NCBI GenBank assembly: GCA_021791445.1
Contig: JAJYWO010000018.1
Location: forward strand, 1 to 33,963
Origin: a bacterium
Lineage (GTDB): Bacteria > Patescibacteriota > Minisyncoccia > UBA6257 > UBA9933
Direction of reading: 5' to 3'
DNA: 33,963 nt
Part shown: piece by piece, positions 1 through 7,722 of the stretch
Position numbering within the stretch: the stretch's first letter is position 1
Layout: each line of letters begins with the position of its first letter
Notes under the pieces: model-generated
What the model saw: only the letters and a program-made list of their open reading frames with translations
Told to the model about the DNA's origin: nothing
Database searches by the model: none
Translations under genes and position numbers: made by a program

Positions 1-1
1 T

Positions 2-1558
2 GCTTATACCACTTGTGTTTTATTTGATCTTATAGATGAAGAAAAATCTCCAGTTGAAAAAGAATGGGAAGATTCGCATGAATTAATGTGGATTGATGAA
101 AAAAATCTTAATTATGACACACTATGTCATGCAGAAATGGATGATTGGGTTAAAAGATTAAACGGAGAAGGGGCATTTACGGAAGATGGAGCTCTTGTTA
201 ATTCCGGCGAATTTACCGGATTAAAATCCGGCGAAGCGCGGGAGAAAATGTCTGAGTGGTTGGAAAAAAATAAATTGGGCGCGAAAAAAATAAATTATAA
301 AATGCGCGATTGGGTTTTTGCCCGCCAAAGATATTGGGGTGAACCGTTTCCGCTTGTTTTTTGCGAACATTGCGCGGAAAAAATAAAAAGCGGAAAATAT
401 AAAAAAGGGGAATTTACGAAAGGAGAATTGTTAAATCTCGGCTGGATTCAAATTTATGAAAAAGATTTGCCGGTGAAATTGCCGAATGTCAAATCATACG
501 AGCCGTCGGGAACAGGCGAATCGCCTCTCGTGAACATTAAAAAATGGGTAAACGCGAAATGTTCGAAATGCAAAGGTTTGGCCAAAAGAGAAACAAACAC
601 AATGCCCCAGTGGGCCGGTTCCTGCTGGTATTACATCGGTTATTTGATAAAGAAGGGGAAAAAATATAATTGGGACAAAAAAGAAATCAAGAAATGGCTG
701 CCGGTTGATTTGTATGTCGGCGGAGTGGAACATGCCACGAGGCATTTGTTGTACGCCCGTTTTTGGCATAAGTTTTTATATGATATTAAACAAGTGTCAT
801 CAAAAGAGCCTTTTAATAAGTTAATGAATCAGGGTTTGATTTTGGCGGAAGACGGCAGAAAAATGTCCAAGCGCTGGGGGAACGTGGTTAATCCCGATGA
901 GATGATTAAGCAATTCGGCGCCGATTCTTTGCGTTTGTATGAAATGTTTATCGGACCATTCGCGCAGAGCGTGGCTTGGAATTTGGACGGAATCAGAGGA
1001 ATGAAAAGATTCCTTGATAGAATTTATAAATTTTATCAAAAATCCGAAATCCGATCCGCCAGTCGGCGGACGAAATCCGAAACAAATTCAAAATTAGAAC
1101 GGCTAATCCATCAAACAATAAAAAAAGTGACCGAAGATATTGAAAATTTCCGATTTAACACCGCCATTTCTAGTTTGATGATTTTATTCAATGAAATGGA
1201 AAAAAACTTTGGAACTTTGAAACTTTTAAACTTCGAAACTTTTCTCAAATTACTGGCTCCTTTCGCGCCGCATTTGACGGAAGAATTATATCAAAGTTTA
1301 AAAGCATCAAAGTTTAAAAGCATTCACCTTGAATCGTGGCCGGAATATGATGCGAAACTAATTAAAGAAGAAAATTTTGAATTAATTATTCAAATTAACG
1401 GAAAAGTAAAAGATAAAATCTCGGTTCAAACCGGCATTTCCCAAGAAGAAGCGGAAAAAGCCGCCTTGGCGGTGGAAAAAATAAAAAACGCCGTTGTTGG
1501 CGTGAAAATCCGAAAAATAATTTTCGTTCCGAATAAATTGATAAATATCGTGATATAG
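2..1558 (+). CDS. leuS: Leucyl-tRNA synthetase, 3' part (5' end outside window)
   Basis: Charges tRNA-Leu with leucine. The frame is open from base 2 and has no start in the window, so this is the C-terminal part of a class I synthetase. The sequence shows the LeuRS-typical RDWVFARQRYWGEPFP block, a PSGTGESPL segment, an ETNTMPQWAGSCWYYI block, the VGGVEHATRHLLYARFWHKF block, and a KMSKR signature with Arg in place of the usual final Ser, followed by the helical anticodon-binding domain and a C-terminal domain. Three repeat-derived insertions lie in the C-terminal half: an inverted repeat near 1055-1070 and A/T-rich direct repeats near 1203-1243 and 1292-1324, all keeping the frame. The next gene starts one base after the TAG stop. 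The family call is secure; the effect of the insertions is unknown. Confidence 0.96.
   Translation, partial: AYTTCVLFDLIDEEKSPVEKEWEDSHELMWIDEKNLNYDTLCHAEMDDWVKRLNGEGAFTEDGALVNSGEFTGLKSGEAREKMSEWLEKNKLGAKKINYKMRDWVFARQRYWGEPFPLVFCEHCAEKIKSGKYKKGEFTKGELLNLGWIQIYEKDLPVKLPNVKSYEPSGTGESPLVNIKKWVNAKCSKCKGLAKRETNTMPQWAGSCWYYIGYLIKKGKKYNWDKKEIKKWLPVDLYVGGVEHATRHLLYARFWHKFLYDIKQVSSKEPFNKLMNQGLILAEDGRKMSKRWGNVVNPDEMIKQFGADSLRLYEMFIGPFAQSVAWNLDGIRGMKRFLDRIYKFYQKSEIRSASRRTKSETNSKLERLIHQTIKKVTEDIENFRFNTAISSLMILFNEMEKNFGTLKLLNFETFLKLLAPFAPHLTEELYQSLKASKFKSIHLESWPEYDAKLIKEENFELIIQINGKVKDKISVQTGISQEEAEKAALAVEKIKNAVVGVKIRKIIFVPNKLINIVI
1055..1070. repeat. Palindromic element TCCGCC-N4-GGCGGA inside leuS
   Basis: A perfect 6-bp inverted repeat with a 4-nt loop (AGTC) lies in frame in the leuS C-terminal region, within residues reading RSASRRTK. 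The same arms recur in miaA, thrS and the exonuclease gene of this window. Confidence 0.75.
1203..1324. repeat. A/T-rich AAGTTT/AAACTT repeat clusters inside leuS
   Basis: Two clusters of the short motif family AAGTTTAAAAG occur inside leuS, in opposite orientation: AAACTTT/GAAACTTTTAAACTT at about 1203-1243 and AAAGTTTAAAAG twice at about 1292-1324. The same motif family fills several intergenic gaps of this window. They are translated as Lys/Leu/Phe-rich stretches in the anticodon-binding region. Confidence 0.55.
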
Positions 1559-1559
1559 C

Positions 1560-2486
1560 ATGAAATACATTTTATTATTGGTTATTATCGGCGGAATAAT
1601 TTTCTTTATTTTTAGCGCGCCGAAATTTTTCAGCGATTACGATTTAAACAAAAATGCCGCCACATCAACAGCCGAGAAGGCGGTTAAAAAAAAAGATGAA
1701 AAAAAAATTTCATCGGCTCCGAAGGCGGTTATAAAAGCTGTTCCCCTAACCGCTAAAAAAGACGAAATTCCGGATTCAAGAATCCCATCCGGTTTTACGC
1801 GTGAACAACTTTCGCCTTATTTTGAAAAAGTGAGAATCGCTTCGGCGTCGTTCAGTTCGGGGTATAACCAGCCTTCAATAATCAGGCTTTATACGCGTTT
1901 GGATATAGGCGATTTACCAGTGAATATCACGGGTTGGCGCTTAAAAAGCAATCGTTCGGGATTTTTTATTCCCGGAGCGGTTGAAATTTACCGGCCGGAC
2001 GGCATAGGAGCAAATGAAGAAAAAGACATAATTTTGTCGTCAAACAATTACATCAATATTTACAGCGGCAAAAGCGCCATAAATAAAAATTTTCGCCTGA
2101 ACAAATGCGCGGGCTATTTGGAAAATTCTTTTGATTTCAATCCGTCTTTGCCTCAAAGCTGTCCGCAGGTGTACAGGTCGCGCTATGAAATTTCTTATCT
2201 TCCCGGCCAATGCCAGACATATGTTCTTTCTTTGGGCGGCTGTAAGGCGGTTGATTACAATTTTTACAATTCAACTTTATTGGGGAGCGACCAAGGCAAT
2301 ATGTGCCGCGCTTATTTGAACACTGTCGGCACATACGGCAATTGTTTTCAAAAATATTCACAGGATAAAGATTTTCTGTCTAATGAATGGAGAATTTGGG
2401 TAAATCAGGACATTTTGGATTCTCAGCACGACAGAATAAATCTTTGGGATAAGGACGGGCTTTTGGTCAGCGATTATGTTTACTAA
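1560..2486 (+). CDS. Membrane-anchored protein with lamin-tail-like C-terminal domain
   Basis: Unknown function, 308 aa. An N-terminal hydrophobic segment (about residues 2-21) is followed by a Lys/Ala-rich linker and then a domain that resembles a lamin-tail (LTD) beta-sandwich: a 'NITGWRLKSN' strand, an 'IPGAVEIYRPDG' strand, an 'IYSGKSAINKNFRLNKCAGYL' type block, and the closing 'RINLWDKDGLLVSDYVY' strand typical of LTD ends. Six or more Cys residues lie in the outer domain, which would allow disulfides. I infer an extracytoplasmic, membrane-tethered protein. It starts one base after the leuS stop, so it is probably co-transcribed and translationally coupled, and its last bases overlap the convergent HtrA-like gene. 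The LTD assignment is by pattern only; a profile search (e.g. Pfam PF00932) would decide. Confidence 0.7.
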   Translation: MKYILLLVIIGGIIFFIFSAPKFFSDYDLNKNAATSTAEKAVKKKDEKKISSAPKAVIKAVPLTAKKDEIPDSRIPSGFTREQLSPYFEKVRIASASFSSGYNQPSIIRLYTRLDIGDLPVNITGWRLKSNRSGFFIPGAVEIYRPDGIGANEEKDIILSSNNYINIYSGKSAINKNFRLNKCAGYLENSFDFNPSLPQSCPQVYRSRYEISYLPGQCQTYVLSLGGCKAVDYNFYNSTLLGSDQGNMCRAYLNTVGTYGNCFQKYSQDKDFLSNEWRIWVNQDILDSQHDRINLWDKDGLLVSDYVY

Positions 2487-3178
2487 AGATTTTTTAAAAT
2501 TTCTTTTACTGAATTTATCGGAATCGCCAAGCTGATATTTTCCGCGTCGGCAACCGCTACGGTGTTAATGCCGATAACTTCTCCTTTTGCGTTTATAAGC
2601 GGACCGCCGGAATTTCCCGGGTTGATTGCCGCGTCGGTTTGAATCATCTCTTTTAAAGTGTCTTTGCCGGGTTTTAGATCAGTTTCGGCTTTTATTTTGC
2701 GGTGCAAGCCGGAAACAATGCCTTCGGAAACAGTATTGGGAAAATTTCCCAACGGGCTGCCGAACGCCAAAATATTTTCTCCTAATTGAATTTTATCAGA
2801 ATTTCCGAGTTTAATAGCTTGAAATTTTGTGGTTTGTGGTTTGTAATTTGTAATTTTTAACACTGCAATATCATTGTGCGAAGAAATGTGAATAATCTCG
2901 GCTTTGTGTTTTTTGCCGTCGTTTGTGATTATCGTATAATCGGCATCGGGGTCTGCGACAATATGTTTGCTTGTTATAACAACGCCTTTTTTATCAACAA
3001 TAAATCCTGAACCGCCGCCGATTTCAATGTTGCCGTTGTTGGCAGCGATATTTTTCAGTTTTTTTCGGGCAGTTGGCGTAAGGATTTTTTTCGGAATTTT
3101 TTTTATATTTTCCGAAACAACAATAGACACCACGGCCGGCATCGCTTTTTTAATTATTTTTACAAAATTTTGAGCCAT
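2483..3178 (-). CDS. HtrA/DegP-like trypsin-family serine protease without PDZ domain
   Basis: Predicted serine endopeptidase, 231 aa, with the full S1C catalytic triad: His72 (SKHIV), Asp103 (HNDIAVL) and Ser190 (GNSGGPL). The usual HtrA layout has a signal or membrane anchor in front and one or two PDZ domains behind; both are absent, and the protein ends right after the protease domain, so it may be cytoplasmic or minimal. The ATG follows the genomically encoded CCA of tRNA-Ser with no intervening base and no Shine-Dalgarno sequence, so RNase cleavage at the tRNA 3' end would give a leaderless mRNA. An alternative start is Met13. The TAG stop overlaps the stop of the convergent upstream gene by three bases. 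Confidence 0.88.
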   Translation of the reverse strand: MAQNFVKIIKKAMPAVVSIVVSENIKKIPKKILTPTARKKLKNIAANNGNIEIGGGSGFIVDKKGVVITSKHIVADPDADYTIITNDGKKHKAEIIHISSHNDIAVLKITNYKPQTTKFQAIKLGNSDKIQLGENILAFGSPLGNFPNTVSEGIVSGLHRKIKAETDLKPGKDTLKEMIQTDAAINPGNSGGPLINAKGEVIGINTVAVADAENISLAIPINSVKEILKNL

Positions 3179-3270
3179 TGGCGGAGGAGGTGAGATTCGA
3201 ACTCACGTGGGGCTTTCGCCCGCCAGCCGATTTCGAGTCGGTGCCGTTATGACCGCTTCGGTACTCCTCC
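3179..3270 (-). tRNA. tRNA-Ser(CGA)
   Basis: The reverse strand folds as a long-variable-arm tRNA: acceptor GGAGGAG pairs with CTCCTCC, discriminator G, CCA encoded at 3181-3179, anticodon loop CTCGAAA giving anticodon CGA (reads UCG), variable-arm stem GGGC-GAAA-GCCC, and T-loop TTCGAAT. The 27-43 pair appears mismatched (A-C). It is followed directly by the ATG of the HtrA-like gene. Confidence 0.95.
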
Positions 3271-3427
3271 AATATGCGATATTTTATTATAGATATTAAG
3301 TTTTTCAGAGCAAACCGGATAGGGGTTATGACCGCTTCGGTACTCCTCCAATATGCGATATTTTATTATAGATATTAAGTTTTTCAGAGCAAACCGGATA
3401 GGGGTTATGACCGCTTCGGTACTCCTC
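3246..3427. repeat. 79-bp tandem duplication of tRNA-Ser 5' end plus promoter
   Basis: The unit starting GTTATGACCGCTTCGGTACT at 3246 recurs at 3325 and again, truncated after about 24 bases, at 3404. Period is exactly 79 bp and the copies look identical apart from the truncated end. Each unit holds the first 25 nt of tRNA-Ser (as its reverse complement) and the presumed promoter upstream of it, so the tRNA promoter is doubled and two abortive tRNA 5' fragments lie upstream. Confidence 0.93.
3286..3313 (-). promoter_or_regulatory. Promoter of tRNA-Ser (copy 1); duplicate at 3365-3392
   Basis: On the minus strand TTGCTC (3313-3308) is followed after 16 nt by a perfect TATAAT (3291-3286), about 15 nt before the tRNA 5' end. 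The identical copy 79 bp upstream (3392-3365) would transcribe through a truncated tRNA 5' fragment and the first promoter. The -35 is weak; the -10 is consensus. Confidence 0.6.
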
Positions 3428-3434
3428 TAAATAT

Positions 3435-3468
3435 TATGAAGTTTAAGAGTTTAAAAGTTTAAAAGCAA
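3435..3468. repeat. Intergenic AAGTTTAAAAG low-complexity repeat
   Basis: Three imperfect copies of AAGTTTAAAAG/GAGTTTAAAAG stand between the tRNA-Ser duplication and the DUF1003 promoter. The same motif family occurs before several other genes here. Confidence 0.6.
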
Positions 3469-3476
3469 GTTTGGGG

Positions 3477-3504
3477 TTTACAAGTAAGTTTTATATTATA
3501 GAAT
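3477..3504 (+). promoter_or_regulatory. Leaderless-type promoter of the DUF1003 gene
   Basis: TTTACA (3477-3482), 16-nt spacer, TAGAAT (3499-3504), then 7 nt to the ATG at 3512. The expected transcription start falls at the start codon and there is no Shine-Dalgarno sequence. Confidence 0.55.
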
Positions 3505-3511
3505 ATACGAT

Positions 3512-3949
3512 ATGGCTACCTTATCCGAATTAAAAAAACAGAGAAAACCCATTCATAATATAAATGTTAAACATGAAGCGAGTTTGACCGCGTTGGAAAA
3601 ATTCGCGATTGCGATTACCGATCGCATTGGCACAATGGGATTCTTTTTTATCATATTGATTTGGACTGGTTTGTGGCTTTTGTGGAATATGTACGTGCCG
3701 ATAAATTTGCGCTTTGATCCATTCCCCGCATTTGTTCTTTGGCTTTTTATTTCCAATATGCTGCAGCTTTTCTTTTTGCCGCTGATTATGATAAGCCAGA
3801 ATCTTCAAGAGCGGCACGCCGAAATGAGGGCGGAAAACGATTTTGAAATCAATTTGAAAGCTGAAAAGGAAATTGAAACGATTTTGGAAAATCTTGAAAA
3901 ACAAGAGGCGATGGTCGCCAAAATTTTGGAGAAATTGGAGAATAAATAA
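3512..3949 (+). CDS. DUF1003-family membrane protein
   Basis: 145-aa inner-membrane protein of unknown function. Two hydrophobic segments (about residues 43-61 and 71-91) are joined by a short loop containing NLRFDPFP, followed by the DUF1003 signature around PLIMISQNLQERHAEMRAENDFEINLKA and a charged helical tail that may form a coiled coil. The length and motif order match DUF1003 proteins, whose biochemical role is not established. It stands alone between RNA genes, with its own leaderless-type promoter, and ends 2 bp from the convergent tRNA-Val gene. Confidence 0.88.
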   Translation: MATLSELKKQRKPIHNINVKHEASLTALEKFAIAITDRIGTMGFFFIILIWTGLWLLWNMYVPINLRFDPFPAFVLWLFISNMLQLFFLPLIMISQNLQERHAEMRAENDFEINLKAEKEIETILENLEKQEAMVAKILEKLENK

Positions 3950-3951
3950 TG

Positions 3952-4026
3952 TGGTGCGCGCTGAGGGGATCGAACCCCCGACCCTCTCGGTGTAAACGAG
4001 ATGCTCTGCCACTGAGCTAAGCGCGC
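3952..4026 (-). tRNA. tRNA-Val(UAC)
   Basis: Reverse strand: acceptor GCGCGCT pairs with AGCGCGC, discriminator A, CCA encoded at 3954-3952; anticodon stem TCTCG/CGAGA around loop TTTACAC, anticodon TAC; T-arm GGGGG-TTCGATC-CCCC. It lies 7 nt downstream of tRNA-Ile and both follow ftsH on the same strand. Confidence 0.97.
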
Positions 4027-4033
4027 GGAAAAG

Positions 4034-4107
4034 TGCGCCTGCCTGGACTCGAACCAGGGACCCTCGAGGTATAAGCTCGATGCTCTAACCAGCTGAGCTA
4101 CAGGCGC
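4034..4107 (-). tRNA. tRNA-Ile(UAU)
   Basis: Reverse strand: acceptor GCGCCTG pairs with CAGGCGC, discriminator A; anticodon stem TCGAG/CTCGA around loop CTTATAC gives anticodon TAT, read as tRNA-Ile for AUA. CCA is not encoded (the gene is followed by CTT), unlike its neighbour tRNA-Val. Bacteria usually read AUA with a CAU anticodon modified by TilS, so a direct UAU reader is a less common solution. It begins 4 nt after the ftsH stop. Confidence 0.93.
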
Positions 4108-4111
4108 ATAA

Positions 4112-5950
4112 TCACTTTATTTCAACAGGTTTAAGTTTGAAGGTTTTTATCAGATTGTCAAATTCCTCGCGCTCAATGGTTTCTTTTTCAATCAGTTTTT
4201 GAGCGATGGCGTCCAGAACTTTTTTGCGCGAAGCGATTATTTTTTCCGCGGCAACATAAGCCCTATTGATGAAATTTTTCACCTCTTCGTCTATTTGCTT
4301 CGCCACTTCTTCGGAATAATTTTTCTCGGTTGTTATTTCCCGGCCGAGGAAAACCATTTCTTCGGTTTTGCCGAAAGTGATGGGGCCGAGTTTTTCGCTC
4401 ATTCCGTATTTGGTGATGAGTTTGCGCGTGAGCGAAGAGGCGCTTTGCAAATCGCTGGAAGCGCCGGTGGAAACGTCGCCGAACACAAATTTTTCGGCGA
4501 TATATCCGCCGAGCATCATCGCCAAATCGGTCATAAATTGGGATTTTGTGCGAAGGTATGTTTCTTCGGTCGGGAGTTTTAAGGTGTAGCCGCCGGCTCT
4601 GCCGCGGGCGACAATGGAAACTTTATGCACCGGATCCGCGTTTTTCAGCGAAGCCGCGACCAAAGCGTGGCCGGCTTCGTGATAAGCGGTGGTTTCTTTT
4701 TCTTTTTTGGAAAAGACGCGGCTGCGGCGTTCCGGGCCGAGCAAAACTTTTTCAACGGATTCAAAAATATCGATTTGCGATATCTCTTTTTGATTTTTTC
4801 TGGCGGCCCAAAGCGCGGCTTCGTTTAATAAATTCGCCAAATCAGCTCCGGAAAAGCCCGGGGTTCGTTCGGCTATTTTTCTCAAATCAACGTCTTTCGT
4901 CAGCATTTTTCCCCTGGCGTGAATTTTCAAAATTTCCTCGCGGTCGTTAATGTCCGGCAAATCTAGAATAACGCGGCGGTCAAAGCGTCCCGGCCGCAAA
5001 AGCGCGGTGTCCAAAACATCCGGCCTGTTCGTTGCCGCAATGACAATCCGTTTATCGTTTTTTTCAAATCCGTCCATTTCCACGAGAATCTGGTTTAAGG
5101 TTTGTTCTCTTTCGTCGTGTCCGCCGCCGAGTCCGGCTCCGCGCTCGCGACCTACAGCATCTATTTCATCAATGAAGATAATCGCTCGTCCGGCTTTTTT
5201 GGCGGTGTCAAAGAGATCGCGGACGCGCGAAGCGCCGACTCCGACAAACATTTCCACGAATTCGGAACCGGAAATGTGGAAAAACGGCACATTGGCTTCG
5301 CCGGCAACCGCGCGCGCGAGCAAAGTTTTTCCCGTGCCCGGGGCGCCGTAAAGCAAAACACCGCGCGGAATTTTCGCGCCAATATCAAGATATTTTTTCG
5401 GGTTTTTCAAAAAATCCACCACCTCCATCAATTCTTGTTTGGCTTCTTTGAGGCCGGCAACATCGTTGAAAGTGATGCGATCTTTGAATTGGGTGAAAAG
5501 TTTGACATTGGCTTTGCCGAAAGTCATCGCTTGGCTCATCCCGCGTCCGGCTTGGCGAAACATCATCCATAAAAACCAGCCGATAATCAGAAGCGGCAAA
5601 AGAGAGGGGATTAAAATACTTGCCCAGTATTTCCAGCCGGATTCTTCTTTAACTTCTATTTTTATTTTTTTAAGAGCGTTCGCGTCAACGCCGAAATTTT
5701 TCAAAGTTTCGGACAAACTGGATTCAAATTCTTTTTTGGCAATCGCTTTTTCGTTATTCGCCAGTTCAATATCAAGATTATTCGCGCTTACGATAATTTT
5801 AGAAACTTCGTTGGAATTTATTTTTGTCGCCAGTTGGTCAAGGCTCAAGACCTGCGCTTTTTTCTGTTCGCTGTAAAAAGACGAAAAAAGAAACGCTATT
5901 AAAAGAAGCGTAATAATCGCCCAGAAGATATTTTTGGAAAAGTTTTTCAT
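4112..5950 (-). CDS. ftsH: ATP-dependent zinc metalloprotease FtsH
   Basis: Membrane-bound AAA+ protease that extracts and degrades misfolded or regulated membrane and cytosolic proteins. 612 aa, full length. Two membrane segments (about residues 8-26 and 109-131) flank a short extracytoplasmic domain of about 80 residues. Walker A is GAPGTGKT at 202-209, the pore motif FVG lies near 235, Walker B is IFIDEID near 258-264, the second region of homology is around 308-326, and the zinc site is HEAGH at 424-428. A strong promoter ends 7 nt before the ATG and there is no Shine-Dalgarno sequence, so a leaderless mRNA is likely. Two tRNA genes follow on the same strand. Confidence 0.98.
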   Translation of the reverse strand: MKNFSKNIFWAIITLLLIAFLFSSFYSEQKKAQVLSLDQLATKINSNEVSKIIVSANNLDIELANNEKAIAKKEFESSLSETLKNFGVDANALKKIKIEVKEESGWKYWASILIPSLLPLLIIGWFLWMMFRQAGRGMSQAMTFGKANVKLFTQFKDRITFNDVAGLKEAKQELMEVVDFLKNPKKYLDIGAKIPRGVLLYGAPGTGKTLLARAVAGEANVPFFHISGSEFVEMFVGVGASRVRDLFDTAKKAGRAIIFIDEIDAVGRERGAGLGGGHDEREQTLNQILVEMDGFEKNDKRIVIAATNRPDVLDTALLRPGRFDRRVILDLPDINDREEILKIHARGKMLTKDVDLRKIAERTPGFSGADLANLLNEAALWAARKNQKEISQIDIFESVEKVLLGPERRSRVFSKKEKETTAYHEAGHALVAASLKNADPVHKVSIVARGRAGGYTLKLPTEETYLRTKSQFMTDLAMMLGGYIAEKFVFGDVSTGASSDLQSASSLTRKLITKYGMSEKLGPITFGKTEEMVFLGREITTEKNYSEEVAKQIDEEVKNFINRAYVAAEKIIASRKKVLDAIAQKLIEKETIEREEFDNLIKTFKLKPVEIK

Positions 5951-5957
5951 TTATTTA

Positions 5958-5985
5958 ATTATATTTAGTTTTTAATCGCCGTCAA
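5958..5985 (-). promoter_or_regulatory. Leaderless promoter of ftsH
   Basis: Minus strand: TTGACG (5985-5980), 16-nt spacer, TATAAT (5963-5958), then 7 nt to the ftsH ATG (5950). The -10 is consensus and the -35 matches 5 of 6. Confidence 0.75.
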
Positions 5986-5990
5986 ATTTC

Positions 5991-6022
5991 AAAAAAGTAA
6001 TCCCCTGCTTTGCGGGCAGGGG
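5991..6022 (-). terminator. Rho-independent terminator of the 6049-6336 gene
   Basis: Minus strand: CCCCTGC, loop CCGCAAA, GCAGGGG, then ATTAC and six T. The perfect 7-bp GC-rich stem and T-run lie between the small gene and the ftsH promoter. Confidence 0.8.
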
Positions 6023-6048
6023 ATAGTTGTTTGGGGGCGAGGGGATTT

Positions 6049-6336
6049 TTACGCTATTGCCGGAATTGTTTGTGCATCGACACTTAAGCCGATGTTGAGC
6101 TCTCCTATGCTGAGTGCGAGATCTGAGGTTTCCTCAGGGCAACAAGGATTATTTGCTGTAACAGTAATGCCGCCCATTGCGTTTTTGCGCACTCTTCCGC
6201 CGTTATCTTTTACAAATGAACGGACGTTGCGCATTATTCCCATAGGAACCTCCGGGAAGATTATTTTTAAGGTTTTTTTATCTACTTCTACATGGCCGAC
6301 TACCATCATTTTATCGTTTTTCTTCTTTTTGCCCAT
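6049..6336 (-). CDS. Hypothetical protein, 95 aa
   Basis: No family recognised. The protein starts with a Lys-rich stretch (MGKKKKNDK), continues with alternating hydrophobic segments suggestive of a small alpha/beta fold, holds a CCPEE motif near residues 66-70, and ends hydrophobic; no clear signal or membrane segment. The start is supported by a strong GGAGG sequence about 8 nt upstream, unlike the neighbouring ftsH and rpsA, which have none. It is a single-gene unit ended by a strong terminator. Confidence 0.75.
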   Translation of the reverse strand: MGKKKKNDKMMVVGHVEVDKKTLKIIFPEVPMGIMRNVRSFVKDNGGRVRKNAMGGITVTANNPCCPEETSDLALSIGELNIGLSVDAQTIPAIA

Positions 6337-6423
6337 AAATCAAATCCTCCGAAATAAAAATTTGGTTAAAGGTTTATACATTCGCCCCCTCTACTTTATA
6401 TTTAAAAGAACAAAATTGATACA

Positions 6424-6498
6424 GCTTCCCTTTTTGTCAAAAAAGGCCATGGCAACGGGAAAGACGTCTGACAACGCCAGCCCATCTGGCAAGGAAGC
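6424..6498. other. Possible structured RNA or regulatory region
   Basis: In the gap between rpsA and the 6049-6336 gene, GCTTCC (6424-6429) can pair with GGAAGC (6493-6498), enclosing a CTTTTT-GTCA-AAAAAG hairpin and a GCCAG-CCCAT-CTGGC hairpin. The segment is visibly richer in G+C than its surroundings. Strand and function are unclear; a structured 5' leader of the small gene is one option. No known riboswitch class is recognised. Confidence 0.35.
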
Positions 6499-6527
6499 CG
6501 TATTTTATAAATATAAAACAAATACGC

Positions 6528-6545
6528 AAAAAAGCAATAGTTTGC
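6528..6545 (-). terminator. Weak candidate terminator after rpsA
   Basis: Minus strand: GCAA-ACTA-TTGC followed by six T, starting about 12 nt after the rpsA stop. The stem is only 4 bp, so support is weak. Confidence 0.35.
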
Positions 6546-6556
6546 CTGTGGAAAAC

Positions 6557-7684
6557 TTATTCTTCTTTTTTCAATTTAAGGAGTATTCTTTTTTCTTGCG
6601 GCTTTAACGAAGAAACGACGAATGTGTATTCTTTATTCGGTTCAATTTGTTTTTTCATTTCTTCCAAGCCGCCGAATTCGGAAACGTGAATCGCGCCTTG
6701 CAAATCGTTTTCAAGGTTCACCAAAGCGCCGAATGGGTTGAATTTGCCGACAACACCTTTGATTTCCTGTCCTTCTTTCAATTTTTCTTCAATCTTTTCC
6801 CATGGGTCCGCTTTTAGCGTTTTGAGCGAAAGATTAACCTGACTGTCTTTGATTTCAACAATTTTCACCTTTACGGTGTCGTCAATTTTAACAATATCTT
6901 TCAAATTTTCTATTATCTTGTGGTCGAATTCGGAGATATGAATGAATCCTTCGATAGACGGATTATCCACGAATCTCACAAACGCGCCGAAATCGGCGAT
7001 GCCGGAAATAATTCCTTCAATAATGTCGCCGGCTTTGTAATTTTCAAGCAATTTTTTAATGTCTTCCTCTTCGCCGGCTTTTTCGGAAATAATTAACTTA
7101 TTGGTGCGGGGATTGAGGTCGATAATTTTCACTTTCAATTCTTGATTTACCAATTTTCTCAATTCTTTAAGGATTTCGTTTCTTTGGTTGGTTTCATCCG
7201 TTTGGCCGGTTTTCGTTTCAATTCTCGGATAATTTTTATTGCTTAATTGGGAAACCGGCAAAAAGGCTTTAATGTCGTTGATGTTGGCGACCAAGCCGCC
7301 GGTGTTGGCACCGATGATTTTTATCGTCAGGACCTCGTCGTTTTCCACAATATTCTTCAATTCCTGCCAGCCTTTTTGTTTGTGGGCGTCGGCCAGAGAA
7401 AGTTCGATAAAACCTTCTTCATTTTCCGGCGAAGAAACTTTGGCGCTGGTTTTTTCGCCTTTTTTGAGATTTTTCAAAACGTCTTTCGCGTTGCTCAATT
7501 CGGCGCCGAAAACAACGCCAGTGCCGAATTTGCCCAAATCAAAATAAGCCGCTTTCGGAGTTTTTTTCAAATATTCGGCTTCAACCAAATCGCCTTCTTT
7601 CAAAAACGAAACAAGTTCCGGTTCGTTTTTGATGATCTGCGTCAAGGCGTCCAATTTGTCGTTTGTCGTTTGGGTTGTTATCAT
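6557..7684 (-). CDS. rpsA: 30S ribosomal protein S1
   Basis: RNA-binding protein that helps mRNA onto the ribosome. 375 aa, with four S1 (OB-fold) domains in order: about residues 24-88 (GDLVEAEYLKK), 110-185 (a degenerate domain around IGANTGGLVANINDIKAFLPVSQL), 208-280 (GDIIEGIISGIADFGAFVRF..GFIHISEF) and 295-370 (GQEIKGVVGKFNPFGALVNL..GAIHVSEF). Four domains is the short form seen in many Gram-positives and small genomes, compared with six in E. coli. The promoter lies 9 nt upstream of the ATG with no Shine-Dalgarno sequence, and it overlaps the divergent promoter of the next gene. Confidence 0.93.
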   Translation of the reverse strand: MITTQTTNDKLDALTQIIKNEPELVSFLKEGDLVEAEYLKKTPKAAYFDLGKFGTGVVFGAELSNAKDVLKNLKKGEKTSAKVSSPENEEGFIELSLADAHKQKGWQELKNIVENDEVLTIKIIGANTGGLVANINDIKAFLPVSQLSNKNYPRIETKTGQTDETNQRNEILKELRKLVNQELKVKIIDLNPRTNKLIISEKAGEEEDIKKLLENYKAGDIIEGIISGIADFGAFVRFVDNPSIEGFIHISEFDHKIIENLKDIVKIDDTVKVKIVEIKDSQVNLSLKTLKADPWEKIEEKLKEGQEIKGVVGKFNPFGALVNLENDLQGAIHVSEFGGLEEMKKQIEPNKEYTFVVSSLKPQEKRILLKLKKEE

Positions 7685-7693
7685 AATTGAAAA

Positions 7694-7722
7694 ATAATAT
7701 ATGAACGCGTATTGAAAATCAA
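7694..7722 (-). promoter_or_regulatory. rpsA promoter, overlapping the divergent one
   Basis: Minus strand: TTGATT (7722-7717), 17-nt spacer, TATTAT (7699-7694), 9 nt before the rpsA ATG. Its -35 shares bases with the -35 of the plus-strand promoter at 7712-7740, so polymerase can probably occupy only one at a time. Confidence 0.55.

Noticed and set aside
859-880. KMSKR in LeuRS taken as a broken KMSKS motif
   Set aside because: The rest of the signature and the downstream domain are intact and the final position varies among class I synthetases.
3246-3427. CRISPR-like repeat array
   Set aside because: The repeats are contiguous 79-bp tandem copies of tRNA 5' sequence without unique spacers.
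3325-3427. Additional tRNA-Ser genes in the duplicated units
   Set aside because: Only the first 25 nt of the tRNA are present in each copy; no anticodon or T-arm follows.
3530-4012. 160-aa minus-strand frame opposite the DUF1003 gene
   Set aside because: It overlaps tRNA-Val and the DUF1003 coding sequence and is explained as a shadow.
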